64,000 nt of DNA from Bifidobacterium dentium JCM 1195 = DSM 20436 (GCF_001042595.1 NZ_AP012326.1:682001-746000), one strand, 5' to 3'; positions 45,677 to 55,850 are shown, counted from the first letter of the stretch. Translations and numbers: made by a program. The notes: generated by a model from the letters alone, not told the origin.

Positions 45677-47512
45677 ATGACCAAAGCACTTCGTATGTCT
45701 ACCATGTTCCTGCGTACCCTGCGCGAGGACCCTGCCGATGCCGACGTCGTGTCGGACAAGCTCCTGCAGCGCGCCTGCTACCTGCGCAAGGCCGCCCCGG
45801 GCATCTGGACCTGGCTGCCGCTGGGCCTGACCGTTCTGAACAAGATCGAGAACATCATCCGTGAGGAGATGGCCTCCATCGACGCCCAGGAGGTTCATTT
45901 CTCCGGCCTGCTGCCGCGCGAGCCGTATGAGGCCACCCACCGTTGGGAAGAATACGGCGACAACATCTTCCGATTGAAGGACCGTCATGAAGCCGACTAT
46001 CTGCTGGCGCCGACCCATGAGGAAATGTTCACCCTGCTGGTCAAGGACCTGTATTCCTCGTACAAGGACCTGCCGGTGACCCTCTACCAGATCCAGACCA
46101 AGTACCGCGACGAATTCCGCCCGCGTGCCGGTCTGATCCGAGGCCGCGAATTCATTATGAAGGATGCCTACTCCTTCACCCTTGACAAGGAAGGCCTCGT
46201 CAAGGCCTATATGGACGAACGCGGTGCCTACGAACGCATCTTCGACCGCCTTGACCTGAAGTATGTGCCGGTGCATGCCATGGCCGGTCCGATGGGTGGC
46301 TTCGAATCAGAGGAATTCCTGGCTCCGATGGAGATCGGCGAGGACACTTTCGCGCAGTCTCCGTCCGGCAAGGCTTGGAACGTCGAGGCGTTGACCACTC
46401 CGGAGCCGGAAGCCATCGATTGCACCGACACCCCGGCCGCCGAGAAGCGTCCGACCCCGGATGCCGCCACCATCGACAAGATGGTCGAATTCGCCAATGC
46501 CAACCATCCGCGTTCCGATGGTCGTGCGTGGCAGGCCTCCGACATTCTGAAGAACGTGGTAATCGCCGTCATGCATCCGCAGGACGACAACCATGACGAA
46601 CCGTGGCGCGAACTCGTGGTCGTAGGCGTGCCCGGCGATCGTTCGGTCGATATGAAGCGTCTCGAGGCTCAGTTCACCCCGGCCGAAATCGAAGAGGCCA
46701 CCGAAGAGGATCTGAAGAAGCATCCGGAACTTGTCAAGGGCTATATCGGCCCGATGGCGCTCGGTCCGCAGGCCCGTGATGGCAAGAAGGCCGAAGCCGC
46801 CGAAGAGACCGGCGAAGCGCTGCGATACTTCGTGGATGCGCATATCGCCCGCGGTTCCGCGTGGTTCACCGGCGCCGACGAACATGAGGTTGACTATTAT
46901 GACCTTGTCTACGGGCGTGACTTTGAGGCCGATGGCACCGTCGAGGCCGTTGAGGTGCGTCACGGCGATATGAGCCCGGACGGTTCCGGCCCGTTGAGCT
47001 TCGAGCGTGGCGTGGAAATCGGACAGGTGTTCCAGCTGGGCCTGAAATACTCCAACGCCCTTGGTTTGAAGGTGCTCGACCAGAACGGCAAGACCGTTCC
47101 GGTGTGGATGGGTTCCTATGGCATCGGTGTGTCCCGTGTGATGGCCTGCATCGCCGAAACCCACCATGACGACAAGGGTCTGGCTTGGCCGGCCGTCATC
47201 GCCCCGGCCCAGGTGCATGTGGTCGCTACCGGCAAGGATGCGGCAGCGTTCGAAGCCGCGGAACAGCTGATCGCCGAACTCGAGGCCAAGGGCATCGAGG
47301 TCATTTTCGATGACCGTAAGAAGGTCTCACCGGGTGTGAAGTTCAAGGATGCCGAGCTGATCGGCGTACCGCTGATCGCCGTTGCCGGCCGCGACACCGT
47401 GAACAATGGCACCATTGAAGTGCGCGATCGCAATGGCGAGAACGCCGAGGCGGTGCCGGTCGCCGATGCGGCGCAGGTGATTGCCGACCGCGTCGCAGCT
47501 CTGCTCCAATAG
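45677..47512 (+). CDS. proS: Prolyl-tRNA synthetase
   Basis: 611 residues. Class II synthetase of the bacterial type. Motif 1 region [18 protein letters not shown], motif 2 [27 protein letters not shown] in pieces, a large editing insertion (about residues 230-400) that removes misacylated Ala, motif 3 [13 protein letters not shown], and an anticodon-binding domain at the C-terminus. ATG 45677 gives the usual N-terminus; the frame is open upstream to 45632, and ATG 45695 is an alternative. Confidence 0.95.
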   Translation: MTKALRMSTMFLRTLREDPADADVVSDKLLQRACYLRKAAPGIWTWLPLGLTVLNKIENIIREEMASIDAQEVHFSGLLPREPYEATHRWEEYGDNIFRLKDRHEADYLLAPTHEEMFTLLVKDLYSSYKDLPVTLYQIQTKYRDEFRPRAGLIRGREFIMKDAYSFTLDKEGLVKAYMDERGAYERIFDRLDLKYVPVHAMAGPMGGFESEEFLAPMEIGEDTFAQSPSGKAWNVEALTTPEPEAIDCTDTPAAEKRPTPDAATIDKMVEFANANHPRSDGRAWQASDILKNVVIAVMHPQDDNHDEPWRELVVVGVPGDRSVDMKRLEAQFTPAEIEEATEEDLKKHPELVKGYIGPMALGPQARDGKKAEAAEETGEALRYFVDAHIARGSAWFTGADEHEVDYYDLVYGRDFEADGTVEAVEVRHGDMSPDGSGPLSFERGVEIGQVFQLGLKYSNALGLKVLDQNGKTVPVWMGSYGIGVSRVMACIAETHHDDKGLAWPAVIAPAQVHVVATGKDAAAFEAAEQLIAELEAKGIEVIFDDRKKVSPGVKFKDAELIGVPLIAVAGRDTVNNGTIEVRDRNGENAEAVPVADAAQVIADRVAALLQ

Positions 47513-47659
47513 CGGCAAGCGCCACCTGTTGTTTTCCGAACGGGCGCAGCGAAGCCGAGGATTCTACGATATTGGGGATTCGAGGCCTTGTTGCGTCCGT
47601 TCATCATGACGGGCATTGTTTGTGTGGGGAGATCGAAGCACAGTCCATACACAACCGAT

Positions 47660-47736
47660 TGTGGATGAGTGTGGATAGTGGGTGTCTTGTCCACCCATTG
47701 TCCACGACTCGCCCGGAGGTCTTTCAGTTATCCACA
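47660..47736. other. Cluster of DnaA-box-like sequences
   Basis: Within 77 bases: TGTGGATGA (47660), TGTGGATAG (47670), TTGTCCACC (47687), TTGTCCACG (47698) and the consensus TTATCCACA (47728-47736), in both orientations. It lies in a 406-base gene-free stretch (47513-47918) between proS and the SSB paralogue. Confidence 0.65.
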
Positions 47737-47918
47737 TTCCCCATTCGGCGTTGCGTCGGCCCGTCATCATCGGCGATAGTGGAATCACCGCGGAAACGCA
47801 AGGATGCGGGAAGTCGTACGGCGCTCCTCTCTCTCATACCCCTTTACCTGACCGTATGTGCTTCCGTACCGATTCGGTACTTTCCGCGGCCCACATCCGT
47901 TGGCAGAAAGGGCCGATC

Positions 47919-48581
47919 ATGGCACAGCAACAAGGCTTACTCACCATCACCGGATATGTCGGCGCAAATCCGGTGCCATTCAACAGGGAGGGCATGCCTC
48001 ATGCAAGCTCGTTCCGTCTGGCCAGCACCCGCCACTATTTCGACAATCGTGCGCAGCAATGGCGTGACCTGCCGACCACATGGATTACGGTGAAAGCGTA
48101 TCGGACGTTGTCGGAAAACATCTGTCAATCATTCAAAAAGGGCGAGCCGGTCATAGTGACCGGTGTGCTTGCCACGGAGACGTGGAATGGCGAAAACGGG
48201 GAATTGCGGTCCCGCACGGTGCTTGAAGCCAGCAATGCGGGGCATGATCTCAATTATGGGGTCACCGCATTGCGTCGATTCGCCAAACCCAATGCGGCCA
48301 ATGCCGAGTCGGCGACGCAGACGCCGGCGGCTCGATCCAATGCCGGAGTGCAGATCGGCGTCGATCCGTACACGAATCCACAGGGTGCGACCGGTACGGC
48401 GGTTTCGCAACCGGTGGAGGTATTGCCTCACGATGAACCTGAACTACAATCGGCGGAGGTCGGCGCTGACGCACCGGGCGATTCTTCGGGATGGCCGGCG
48501 ACTGACGTGCAGCCGGATGAATATGCGAAGGCCGCCGAATCCGTCAAGGAAGAAGGGGAATTCGGCGGCCAGGAGTTTTAG
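47919..48581 (+). CDS. ssb: Single-stranded DNA-binding protein paralogue
   Basis: 220 residues from ATG 47919 with an AGAAAGGG site. The OB-fold (LLTITGYVGANPVPFNREGM, ASSFRLAS, WRDLPTTWITVKAYRTLSENI) covers residues 1-115. The tail is long and low in complexity and ends GEFGGQEF, lacking the classic DDDIPF acidic tip that recruits repair proteins. It is not beside rpsF/rpsR as the main ssb usually is, so it is probably a second SSB. Confidence 0.88.
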   Translation: MAQQQGLLTITGYVGANPVPFNREGMPHASSFRLASTRHYFDNRAQQWRDLPTTWITVKAYRTLSENICQSFKKGEPVIVTGVLATETWNGENGELRSRTVLEASNAGHDLNYGVTALRRFAKPNAANAESATQTPAARSNAGVQIGVDPYTNPQGATGTAVSQPVEVLPHDEPELQSAEVGADAPGDSSGWPATDVQPDEYAKAAESVKEEGEFGGQEF

Positions 48582-48593
48582 CGGCCTGTTCGT

Positions 48594-50675
48594 CTACCAG
48601 ATGCGCACGCGCTGTTCGGGGGCAAGCCACATGCCGTTGTCCGCAGTCACGTCGAAAGCCTTGTAGAACAGGTCCACGTTGCGTGCGATGCCGTTCGTGC
48701 GACACTCGGCGGGGGAGTGCGGATCGATCTGCAGATACTGCTCGGCCAGTTCGTCGCGGTTCTTGGTGCGCCAGATGGAGGCATAGCTCAGGAAGAAACG
48801 TTGCAAGCCGGTGAAGCCGTCGATTTCAGGCGCTCCGGCCAGAGAGGACTCAATGGCCTCCTCGGAACCGTCCTTTTCGCGGCCGGCAGCGTCATCAAGA
48901 GCGAATGCGTAGGCTTTCAGTGCGATGTTCACGCCGCTCAGATCGCCGATATTCTCACCGATGGTCAGTGCGCCGTTGACATGCGGGGCTTGGGACGGGT
49001 CATCGGAGTACTTCTCGGCGAGCTGTGTCGGCACGAACTCGTTGTACTGGCCGATGAGTTTGCGCGTCAATGCCTCGAAGTTGGCCTTGTCCTCTTCGGT
49101 CCACCAGTCGTTGAGCTTGCCGTCGCCGTCATACTGCGAACCCTGATCGTCGAAGCCATGGCCGATCTCGTGACCGATCACCGCGCCGATGCCGCCGTAA
49201 TTCGCGGCGTCCTCGGCATCCGGGTTGAAGAACGGCGGCTGCAGAATGGCGGCAGGGAATACGATCACGTTCATGGTTGGCTCGTAGTAGGCGTTCACCG
49301 TCTGCGGGTTCATCAGCCATTCGTCCTTATCAACCGCCTTGCCGACCTTGGCCAGTTGGTAGCCCGTCTCATACAGGTTGGCCGCGTGCATGTTCTCGGC
49401 GAATCCTGCTTCCTCGCGAACGTCCAGTGCGGTGTAGTCGCGCCAATGGTTCGTGTAGCCGATCTTCGGCACGAACTTGGAAAGCTTCTCCAACGCCTTG
49501 GCCTTGGTCTGCTCGCCCAGCCAGGCGGAGTTGGAGATGGAGACGCGGTAGGCGTCGATGAGGTTGGCGACCAGCTGTTCCATGCGCCGCTTGGAGGATT
49601 CGGGGAAGTGACGTTTCACATACTCACGGCCGATGTCTTCGCCGCAGACGCTGTTGACGAGCGAAACACCGCGTTTCCAACGGTCGCGCTGCTGCTTCTG
49701 GCCGGAAAGCACCTTGCCGTAGAAGTCGAAGTTGGTGTCGTCGAACTCATGCGGCAGTTCCAACGTGGATCCGATGATCACATGGACGCGGGCCCACAGT
49801 TTGAGGTCATCCAGATCGGCGGCGGCCCAGAAGGCGTTGAGGCCTTTGACGAAGCTCGGTTCATGCACGATTGTGCGGGAGAAGCATCCTGCGAAATCAA
49901 TCGGCTGCGTCGCGGCCGCGGTGGTGGTGTTGTACGCCTCCTGCCAGGACTCGATCCAGGCATCCAGGCCATAGTCGGCAAGCATGGTGCTCAGCTCGGC
50001 ATGACCGGTGGGGTTATAGGTCTTCTGCGAATCACGGGTGGCGACATTGTCCCAGTGGTACGAGGCGATTGTCGCCTCGACTTCAAGGAGGCGTCTGGCT
50101 TGGGATTCGGCCTCATCGTCGGCTTCGACGAGTTTGGCGTTGGTGAGCTGCTTGGCCACCATCTTGACGTAGGCTTCGCGGATCGGTGCGTAATGATCCT
50201 CGCGATAGTAGGCCTCATCCGGCAATCCGAGACCGGCCTGTTCGATGTGGATGATGTTGGTCTCCGGGGCGCCGGGATTGCCATAGACGGCGATGCCGAA
50301 TAGGTCCGGTCCGCCAATCGGGTTCATTGCGCCCAATGCGCGCACCAGCCCGGCCTTGTCGGTGGCTTCGTCGATGGCGTTGAGTTGGTCGGCGATGGCG
50401 GTGAGTCCGGAGGCATCGATGGCGTTCACGTCGAGGAAGCTCCTGAACAGCGTGCGTGACTTGACGGCCGGACAGTCATCGTCTTCGAGGATGTCGTGAA
50501 TCTGGTTTTCGGCGTCCTCGGCAAGCTTGTCGAAGGAGCCGTAACGGGAGCGGTCGTCGGGGAGGCGGTACATGTCGATCCACGGGCCGTTGACATAGCG
50601 GAACAGATCTTGTGCCGGAGCGGTCACAGCGGAGAACGATGCCGGATCGATGCCGGAAGTCAAAGTGGTACTCAT
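48594..50675 (-). CDS. pepO: M13-family metalloendopeptidase (PepO/neprilysin type)
   Basis: 693 residues, the full length of the family. Zinc motif IGHEIGHGFDDQGSQYDGDG (HExxH), downstream NIGDLSGVNIAL supplying the third ligand (ENIGDLSG), and the C-terminal substrate-binding HSPAECRTNG with a final VRIW. No signal peptide, so it is cytoplasmic and likely degrades oligopeptides. Convergent with the SSB gene. Confidence 0.95.
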   Translation of the reverse strand: MSTTLTSGIDPASFSAVTAPAQDLFRYVNGPWIDMYRLPDDRSRYGSFDKLAEDAENQIHDILEDDDCPAVKSRTLFRSFLDVNAIDASGLTAIADQLNAIDEATDKAGLVRALGAMNPIGGPDLFGIAVYGNPGAPETNIIHIEQAGLGLPDEAYYREDHYAPIREAYVKMVAKQLTNAKLVEADDEAESQARRLLEVEATIASYHWDNVATRDSQKTYNPTGHAELSTMLADYGLDAWIESWQEAYNTTTAAATQPIDFAGCFSRTIVHEPSFVKGLNAFWAAADLDDLKLWARVHVIIGSTLELPHEFDDTNFDFYGKVLSGQKQQRDRWKRGVSLVNSVCGEDIGREYVKRHFPESSKRRMEQLVANLIDAYRVSISNSAWLGEQTKAKALEKLSKFVPKIGYTNHWRDYTALDVREEAGFAENMHAANLYETGYQLAKVGKAVDKDEWLMNPQTVNAYYEPTMNVIVFPAAILQPPFFNPDAEDAANYGGIGAVIGHEIGHGFDDQGSQYDGDGKLNDWWTEEDKANFEALTRKLIGQYNEFVPTQLAEKYSDDPSQAPHVNGALTIGENIGDLSGVNIALKAYAFALDDAAGREKDGSEEAIESSLAGAPEIDGFTGLQRFFLSYASIWRTKNRDELAEQYLQIDPHSPAECRTNGIARNVDLFYKAFDVTADNGMWLAPEQRVRIW

Positions 50676-50767
50676 GGCTTCACACTATCCATATTTGGTG
50701 ACAAAACGTTGTTATGCATGCCGGTGCTCCGGCTTGGCCGAACCCCCGATATCAGCCGACGGCAAAA

Positions 50768-50818
50768 TAGACAGCTTGTCGAATAGTGTTGATGGTTAGA
50801 ATTAGACAAGCTGTCTAA
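50768..50818. promoter_or_regulatory. Paired palindromic operator overlapping a promoter
   Basis: TAGACAGCTTGTCGA (50768-50782) and TTAGACAAGCTGTCTAA (50802-50818) carry the GACA-n3-TGTC core in opposite orientations, about three helical turns apart. A TTGTCG/TAGAAT promoter (50776-50781 and 50797-50802) is embedded. This is typical of control by a small dimeric repressor such as TetR or MarR; no such gene is adjacent. Confidence 0.6.
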
Positions 50819-50850
50819 GATAGTGGCGGAACGTAAAGGAAGGAACGACC

Positions 50851-51597
50851 ATGACCGATCCGAATATGCATGATCCGCAGGAGCAGCCGGAATATGGCGC
50901 CTACGACCGGAGCCACTACGACCGGAATCGCGACGAGGCGCAGACGCCGCGCTATTTCAATCCTTATGGAAATCCTTATATGGCCGGCGGCAATCAGGGG
51001 CAGGATGGCTCCTGGCAGCCGGTGAGCCCGTTCAAGCTGGTGGAGGAATGGCTGCCGCAGCAGGCGAAGAACGCCATTCGCGGCGTCTACGGCGTACTCG
51101 GCGTCGTCGCCCTCATCCTTGGCCTGGCCCTGCTGATCTGGCCCGGTGCCACCTTGAAGGTGGCAGCCATCGCGTTGGGTGCCTATTTCGTGGTCTCCGG
51201 CGTGATTCGTATCGTCACCGCGGTCGTGGAACTCGGCCTGCCGGGAGGGTGGCGCGTGCTGGACATCCTCATCGGCGTGCTGCTGACCGTCGGTGGCGTG
51301 ATCGTACTGAAGAACGCCGCGCTGTCTGGTGCCACGCTCGCCGTGCTCATCACCATGGTGGTCGGTCTCGGCTGGATGATGGAAGGCGTGATGGCGCTCG
51401 TCGAATCCTGGCGTATGCCAAGCTCCGGATGGGCCGTGGTCTATGCGCTGTTGTCGATCGTGGCCGGTTTCATCGTGCTGTTCTCCCCGGTGAGTTCCAC
51501 CGCATGGCTCATCCTCTTCGGCGGCTGCGCCCTGATCGTGCTTGGCGTCGTCGCCATCGTCCGTGCCTTCACCTTCGGCAAGCCCCGTCGCGGGTAA
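50851..51597 (+). CDS. DUF308 (HdeD-like) membrane protein
   Basis: 248 residues. The polar, Tyr/Gln/Asn-rich N-terminus (about 70 residues) is cytoplasmic. Six membrane segments follow in three two-helix repeats (GVVALILGLALLIWPGATLKVAAIALGAYFVVSGVIRI in pieces), the HdeD arrangement. HdeD proteins are linked to acid stress in enterobacteria; the role here is unknown. Preceded by a palindromic operator pair, so expression is probably inducible. Confidence 0.88.
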   Translation: MTDPNMHDPQEQPEYGAYDRSHYDRNRDEAQTPRYFNPYGNPYMAGGNQGQDGSWQPVSPFKLVEEWLPQQAKNAIRGVYGVLGVVALILGLALLIWPGATLKVAAIALGAYFVVSGVIRIVTAVVELGLPGGWRVLDILIGVLLTVGGVIVLKNAALSGATLAVLITMVVGLGWMMEGVMALVESWRMPSSGWAVVYALLSIVAGFIVLFSPVSSTAWLILFGGCALIVLGVVAIVRAFTFGKPRRG

Positions 51598-51635
51598 CGT
51601 CGCCGCTGTAGGGCGTGCGAAGTAGGGTTGGAAGC

Positions 51636-52412
51636 ATGATTGAACTGAAAACTCCAAAAGAGATCGAAGCGATGAAGCCGGCCGGTCGTTTTGTCGGCGG
51701 AATCCTGCGCGACCTGAAGGAATTCACCAAAGTCGGCACCAACCTGCTTGAAATCGACGAATTCGTGCATAAGCGCATCGTCGACCGCAAAGGCGCCACG
51801 TCCTGCTACGTGGACTATGCCCCGGATTTCGGCACCGGTCCGTTCGCCCACTACATCTGCACTTCCGTGAACGACGCCGTGCTGCATGGCGTGCCGTTCG
51901 ACTACAACCTGAAGGATGGCGACCTCATCAGCTTGGATCTCGCCATCAACGTGGACGGCTGGGTGGGTGATTCCGCCATCAGCTTCGTGGTCGGCGACCA
52001 CAAGGATCCGGAGGACCTGCGCCTGATCAAGTGCACCGAAGAGGCGCTTGAGGCCGGTATCGCCGCCGCGCAGCCGGGCAACCGTCTTGGCGACATCTCC
52101 AGCACCGTCGGCGACGTGGCCCGTGAGTATGGCTATCCGATCAATCTGGAGTTCGGCGGTCATGGCGTGGGGCACATCATGCATGGAGACCCCCATGTGC
52201 CGAACGACGGTCGTGCGCATCACGGCTACAAGCTGCGTCCGGGTCTGGTCATCGCCATCGAGCCATGGTTCCTCAAGACCACCGATGAAATCTATCAGGA
52301 TCCGAAGGACGGTTGGACCCTGAGGAGCGAGGATGGTTCACGTGGCGCGCACAGCGAGCACACCATCGCCATCACCGAAAACGGTCCGGTGATCCTCACC
52401 GTTCGCGACTAG
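51636..52412 (+). CDS. map: Methionine aminopeptidase, type I
   Basis: 258 residues. Pita-bread fold with metal ligands in GDLISLDLAINVDGWVGDSA (two Asp), GHGVGHIMHGDPHVPN (His), VIAIEPWF (Glu) and SEHTIAITENG (Glu). Removes the initiator Met from nascent proteins. ATG 51636 is the family-typical start although the ribosome site is weak. Followed by a strong bidirectional terminator. Confidence 0.96.
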   Translation: MIELKTPKEIEAMKPAGRFVGGILRDLKEFTKVGTNLLEIDEFVHKRIVDRKGATSCYVDYAPDFGTGPFAHYICTSVNDAVLHGVPFDYNLKDGDLISLDLAINVDGWVGDSAISFVVGDHKDPEDLRLIKCTEEALEAGIAAAQPGNRLGDISSTVGDVAREYGYPINLEFGGHGVGHIMHGDPHVPNDGRAHHGYKLRPGLVIAIEPWFLKTTDEIYQDPKDGWTLRSEDGSRGAHSEHTIAITENGPVILTVRD

Positions 52413-52424
52413 TCGATTCGCAAT

Positions 52425-52459
52425 GCAAAACCTCCCTCTGGCGAAGAGGGAGGTTTTGC
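52425..52459. terminator. Strong bidirectional terminator after map
   Basis: Perfect 15-bp arms (52425-52439 and 52445-52459) with a 5-base loop. A-tract and T-tract within the stem base make it functional in both directions. Confidence 0.9.
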
Positions 52460-52489
52460 ATATGCGGCGGCTATTTTTGAGACGTAGGT

Positions 52490-52517
52490 TTGTCGCGAAA
52501 CAAGCATGCCATATAGT
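52490..52517 (+). promoter_or_regulatory. Probable gltA promoter
   Basis: TTGTCG (52490-52495), 16-base spacer, TATAGT (52512-52517). The gltA start is 35 bases further on, after AAGGAG. Confidence 0.55.
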
Positions 52518-52552
52518 GAACACTACTTTGAACGGTTAAGGAGCGTGCGAGT

Positions 52553-53845
52553 ATGGCCACAGCCCATCTGAGTGTGGAATCAAAGGACTTCACCCTGCCG
52601 GTGGTCGAGGCCACGGCAGGCGCGGACGGCATCGTGGTATCCACGTTGCGCAACGATGGCTGGGTCACGCTCGATCCGGGCTTCCTGACCACTGCGCAGT
52701 GCGAATCGAAAATCACCTACATCGACGGCAAGAACTCGATTCTGCGATATCGAGGCTATCCCATCGAGCAGCTGTGCGAAAAATCCGATTTCCTTGAAGT
52801 CGCCTGGCTGCTGCGCCACGGTGAGTTACCCAACCAGGAACAGTACGACCGATTCATCTCCGACATCAACCACCGTACGATGGTAGGGGAGGACTTCCGC
52901 ACGTTCATGGGCTCCTTCCCGCGCACCGCGCATCCTATGAGCGTAATGGCATCCGCCATCAATGCGCTTGCCACCTTCTATCCGGACACCACCGACATCA
53001 CCGACTCCGACCAGCTCGACGAGGCGGCGACCATCATCATGGCGAAGGCCCGTACCATCGTGAGCTACATCTTCCGCCGTCGCCGTGACGAGCCGATGCT
53101 ATACCCGGATTATTCACGCGGCTATGTCGATGACTTCCTGCGCATGTGCTTCGCCGTTCCGTACGAGCCGTTCGACTCCGATCCGCTGTATGTGCACGCG
53201 CTTGGCCGACTGCTCATCATCCATGCCGACCATGAGCAGAACTGCTCCACCTCGGTGGTACGCATCGCCGGTTCCGCACACGCCAATCTGTATTCCGCCG
53301 TCGCGGCCGGCATCAATGCGCTGTCGGGCCCATTGCACGGCGGTGCGAACGAGGCCGTGCTTCGCCAGCTCAAGGCCATCCGCGATTCCGGCAAGTCCGT
53401 CAAGGAATTCGTGGAGGATGCCAAGGCCAATGGTCAGCGCATCTCCGGCCTCGGCCATCGTGTGTACAAGTCGTACGATCCGCGCGCGGCCATCGCCAAG
53501 ACGTATCTGCAGAAGATCATGGAGCGTGCCGATACCCTGAAGCTGCCGGCCGATGAACGCGCACTGTTCGACGTGGCCACCGAGCTGGAAGAGATCGCGC
53601 TGAACGACGAATACTTCATCACCCGTCACCTGTACCCGAACGTCGACTTCTACACCGGTCTGATCTACCGTGCGATCGGCTTCGATCCATCCATGTTCAC
53701 CACGCTGTTCGCGTTGGGCCGCATTCCGGGCTGGATCGCGCAATATCGCGAGATGCTTGCCGATCCGAACACCAAGATCGGCCGTCCTCGTCAGGTCTAC
53801 ACCGGCTACACCAAGCGTGACTACACCCCGATGGACAAGCGCTGA
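52553..53845 (+). CDS. gltA: Citrate synthase
   Basis: 430 residues, type II. Condenses acetyl-CoA and oxaloacetate. Active-site His in GPLHGGANEA and in ISGLGHRVYKSYDPRA, and catalytic Asp in VDFYTGLIYRAIGF. The N-terminal small domain (ITYIDGKNSILRYRGYPIE) is typical of the hexameric bacterial enzyme. Bifidobacteria have an incomplete TCA cycle, so this enzyme supplies 2-oxoglutarate for glutamate synthesis. Own promoter and a monocistronic layout. Confidence 0.96.
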   Translation: MATAHLSVESKDFTLPVVEATAGADGIVVSTLRNDGWVTLDPGFLTTAQCESKITYIDGKNSILRYRGYPIEQLCEKSDFLEVAWLLRHGELPNQEQYDRFISDINHRTMVGEDFRTFMGSFPRTAHPMSVMASAINALATFYPDTTDITDSDQLDEAATIIMAKARTIVSYIFRRRRDEPMLYPDYSRGYVDDFLRMCFAVPYEPFDSDPLYVHALGRLLIIHADHEQNCSTSVVRIAGSAHANLYSAVAAGINALSGPLHGGANEAVLRQLKAIRDSGKSVKEFVEDAKANGQRISGLGHRVYKSYDPRAAIAKTYLQKIMERADTLKLPADERALFDVATELEEIALNDEYFITRHLYPNVDFYTGLIYRAIGFDPSMFTTLFALGRIPGWIAQYREMLADPNTKIGRPRQVYTGYTKRDYTPMDKR

Positions 53846-53865
53846 CCACCGGAATCGCGCCAAGA

Positions 53866-54345
53866 CTACTTGTGGTAGGGCTCGCCGGCGTTGATTTTGT
53901 AGGCGCGGTAAATCTGTTCCAACAGGATGACGCGCATTAGCTGGTGCGGGAAGGTCATTCTGGAAAAGCTCAGCAGATAGTCGGCACGTTGGAGAATCGA
54001 CGGGTCGAGGCCAAGCGAGCCGCCGATGATGAGCTGGATGTGACTGGTGCCATGCAATCCGAGGCCGTCGATTTTGGCGGCCAGCTCCTCACTGGTGAGC
54101 TGCTTGCCTTCGATGGCCAAGGCGATGACGAACGCATCGTCACGGATATACCTGGCGATGCGTTCGCCTTCCTTCGCCTTGATCTGGCGTTCCAAGCCCT
54201 CGCCCGCGTGCTCCGGCGTCTTCTCATCCGCCACCTCCACGATGTCGAGCTTGCAATACCGGCCCAGCCGTTTCGAATATTCCGCGATGGCGTCTCGAAG
54301 ATACTTCTCCTTGACCTTGCCGACGGTGATAAGCGTTATTTTCAA
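53866..54345 (-). CDS. rlmH: 23S rRNA pseudouridine-1915 N3-methyltransferase
   Basis: 159 residues, start TTG 54345. SPOUT trefoil-knot motifs [14 protein letters not shown] and [25 protein letters not shown], with [19 protein letters not shown] at the N-terminus. Methylates m3Psi1915 in helix 69 of 23S rRNA. Its TTG overlaps the dapD stop in TTGA, so the two genes are translationally coupled. Confidence 0.95.
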   Translation of the reverse strand: MKITLITVGKVKEKYLRDAIAEYSKRLGRYCKLDIVEVADEKTPEHAGEGLERQIKAKEGERIARYIRDDAFVIALAIEGKQLTSEELAAKIDGLGLHGTSHIQLIIGGSLGLDPSILQRADYLLSFSRMTFPHQLMRVILLEQIYRAYKINAGEPYHK

Positions 54346-55331
54346 TTGTTGTGAAGCTTCTCGTTGAGTTCGATGCCGGTCTTGCGATACCGGGCCTCAA
54401 TGCGGCCGGACACCGAGTTGCGGATGAACAGGATGTTGTCCTTGCCGGACAGATCCGCGCCCTTGACGGTCTCGAGCGGCTCTCCTGCGGCGACCTTGGC
54501 CTTGTCGTAGATGGTGACCTTCGTGCCGGCGGTCACGTACAAACCGGCTTCGACCACGCAGTTGTCGCCCAGGGAGATGCCGATGCCGGCGTTCGCGCCG
54601 AGCAGGGAGTGCTCGCCGATGGAATTCTTCAGCTTGCCGCCGCCCGACAGGGTGCCCATGATGGAGGCGCCGCCGCCGATATCGGAACCATTGCCGACCA
54701 CAACACCCTGAGACACGCGGCCTTCGACCATGGAGACGCCGAGGGTGCCTGCGTTGAAGTTCACGAAACCGGCATGCATGACGGTGGTGCCCTCGGACAG
54801 GTGAGCGCCCAGACGCACGCGGTCGGCATCTCCGATGCGTACGCCGGTCGGCACGACATAGTCGACCATGCGGGGGAACTTGTCGATGGACAGTACGTTC
54901 ACATCGGCCTTCGGCAGGCCCGGGGCGGCCTGGTTGGCAACGTTCATCACGTCGAGTCTGCGCAAGGCGAAATCCTCGACCGCAAACGGACCGTAGTTGG
55001 TCCACACCACGTTGTTAAGCGCGCCGAAGATGCCATCGAGGTTCAGGCTGTTCGGCTGGGCCAGACGCATGCTCAGCAGATGCAGGCGCAGATAGGCGTC
55101 GGCGGCGTTCTCGATCGGCTCGTCGAGTTTGGAGATGGTGAACACCGGAATGCGACGCACCCCGCGGGCATCGGTGCCCTCATGGGCCAGATTGCCGAAG
55201 CCGTGGTTCGGGCGGGAGACTTCTTCGGGAGCTTCGCCGAGCTTGAGCTCCGGATACCATACGTCCAAGGTGTTGCCGGCGGCGTCCACGCTGGCCAGGC
55301 CCCAACCCCACGCAGTGCGCTGATCGGTCAT
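54342..55331 (-). CDS. dapD: Tetrahydrodipicolinate N-succinyltransferase (actinobacterial DapD)
   Basis: 329 residues from ATG 55331 behind AAGGAGA. An N-terminal alpha/beta domain is followed by a left-handed beta-helix of hexapeptide repeats ([39 protein letters not shown]). Succinyl-CoA-dependent step of lysine/meso-diaminopimelate biosynthesis. Sequence is the actinobacterial type (about 320 residues), distinct from the E. coli form. Upstream gene of the dapD-rlmH pair. Confidence 0.94.
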   Translation of the reverse strand: MTDQRTAWGWGLASVDAAGNTLDVWYPELKLGEAPEEVSRPNHGFGNLAHEGTDARGVRRIPVFTISKLDEPIENAADAYLRLHLLSMRLAQPNSLNLDGIFGALNNVVWTNYGPFAVEDFALRRLDVMNVANQAAPGLPKADVNVLSIDKFPRMVDYVVPTGVRIGDADRVRLGAHLSEGTTVMHAGFVNFNAGTLGVSMVEGRVSQGVVVGNGSDIGGGASIMGTLSGGGKLKNSIGEHSLLGANAGIGISLGDNCVVEAGLYVTAGTKVTIYDKAKVAAGEPLETVKGADLSGKDNILFIRNSVSGRIEARYRKTGIELNEKLHNN

Positions 55332-55537
55332 TTGACTCTCCTTCAATGCGAATATTGCTTGTTCCGTTAGCAACATTAGCGTCAGGGGATGGCGTTGGGC
55401 GCCAAGATTCCATGTGTCGGGTGTCACCGGGCATGGCCCCTGCCCGGGGCGGTGTGCGCGGGCCCTCATCGGAAGAGGCGGGGCGTGACATCGGAAGAGG
55501 GGAGCAAAGTACGACGTGTTGCGTATACTTTGGCAAC

Positions 55538-55669
55538 GTGAGTGACTATCAGAACAATCGTGAGCAGCGTGAACGCCGCCGTCGCACCGTAGTGCGTGCG
55601 GTGGGCATCATCATTGCCGCCGCGATGTTGCTGAGTGTGGTTATTCCTGCTATCTACGCAGGTCTTTGA
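55538..55669 (+). CDS. Small single-pass membrane protein, 43 aa
   Basis: Starts at GTG 55538. There is no ribosome site, but TATACT (55524-55529) ends 8 bases before it, which fits a leaderless transcript. A basic, coiled N-terminus ([20 protein letters not shown]) is followed by one membrane helix ([19 protein letters not shown]). A short protein of this type occurs near prfB in related actinobacteria in my recollection. Function unknown. Confidence 0.65.
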   Translation: MSDYQNNREQRERRRRTVVRAVGIIIAAAMLLSVVIPAIYAGL

Positions 55670-55850
55670 CGTCGTTAGGCCCGCATGGTCCGGAGCGGGT
55701 CTGCATTCCCCCAAGCGAGAACAGGTTCGCGGTTTCGCTGCAAGGGAAGTGCGTGCGGGCTCGCGGAAACACCGAAGGATTGTGCGAGAGCTGTAAGCGG
55801 CTCCCCGACAGATCAAGATAATCAACGTAAAGAAATGTATGGTGTACACG

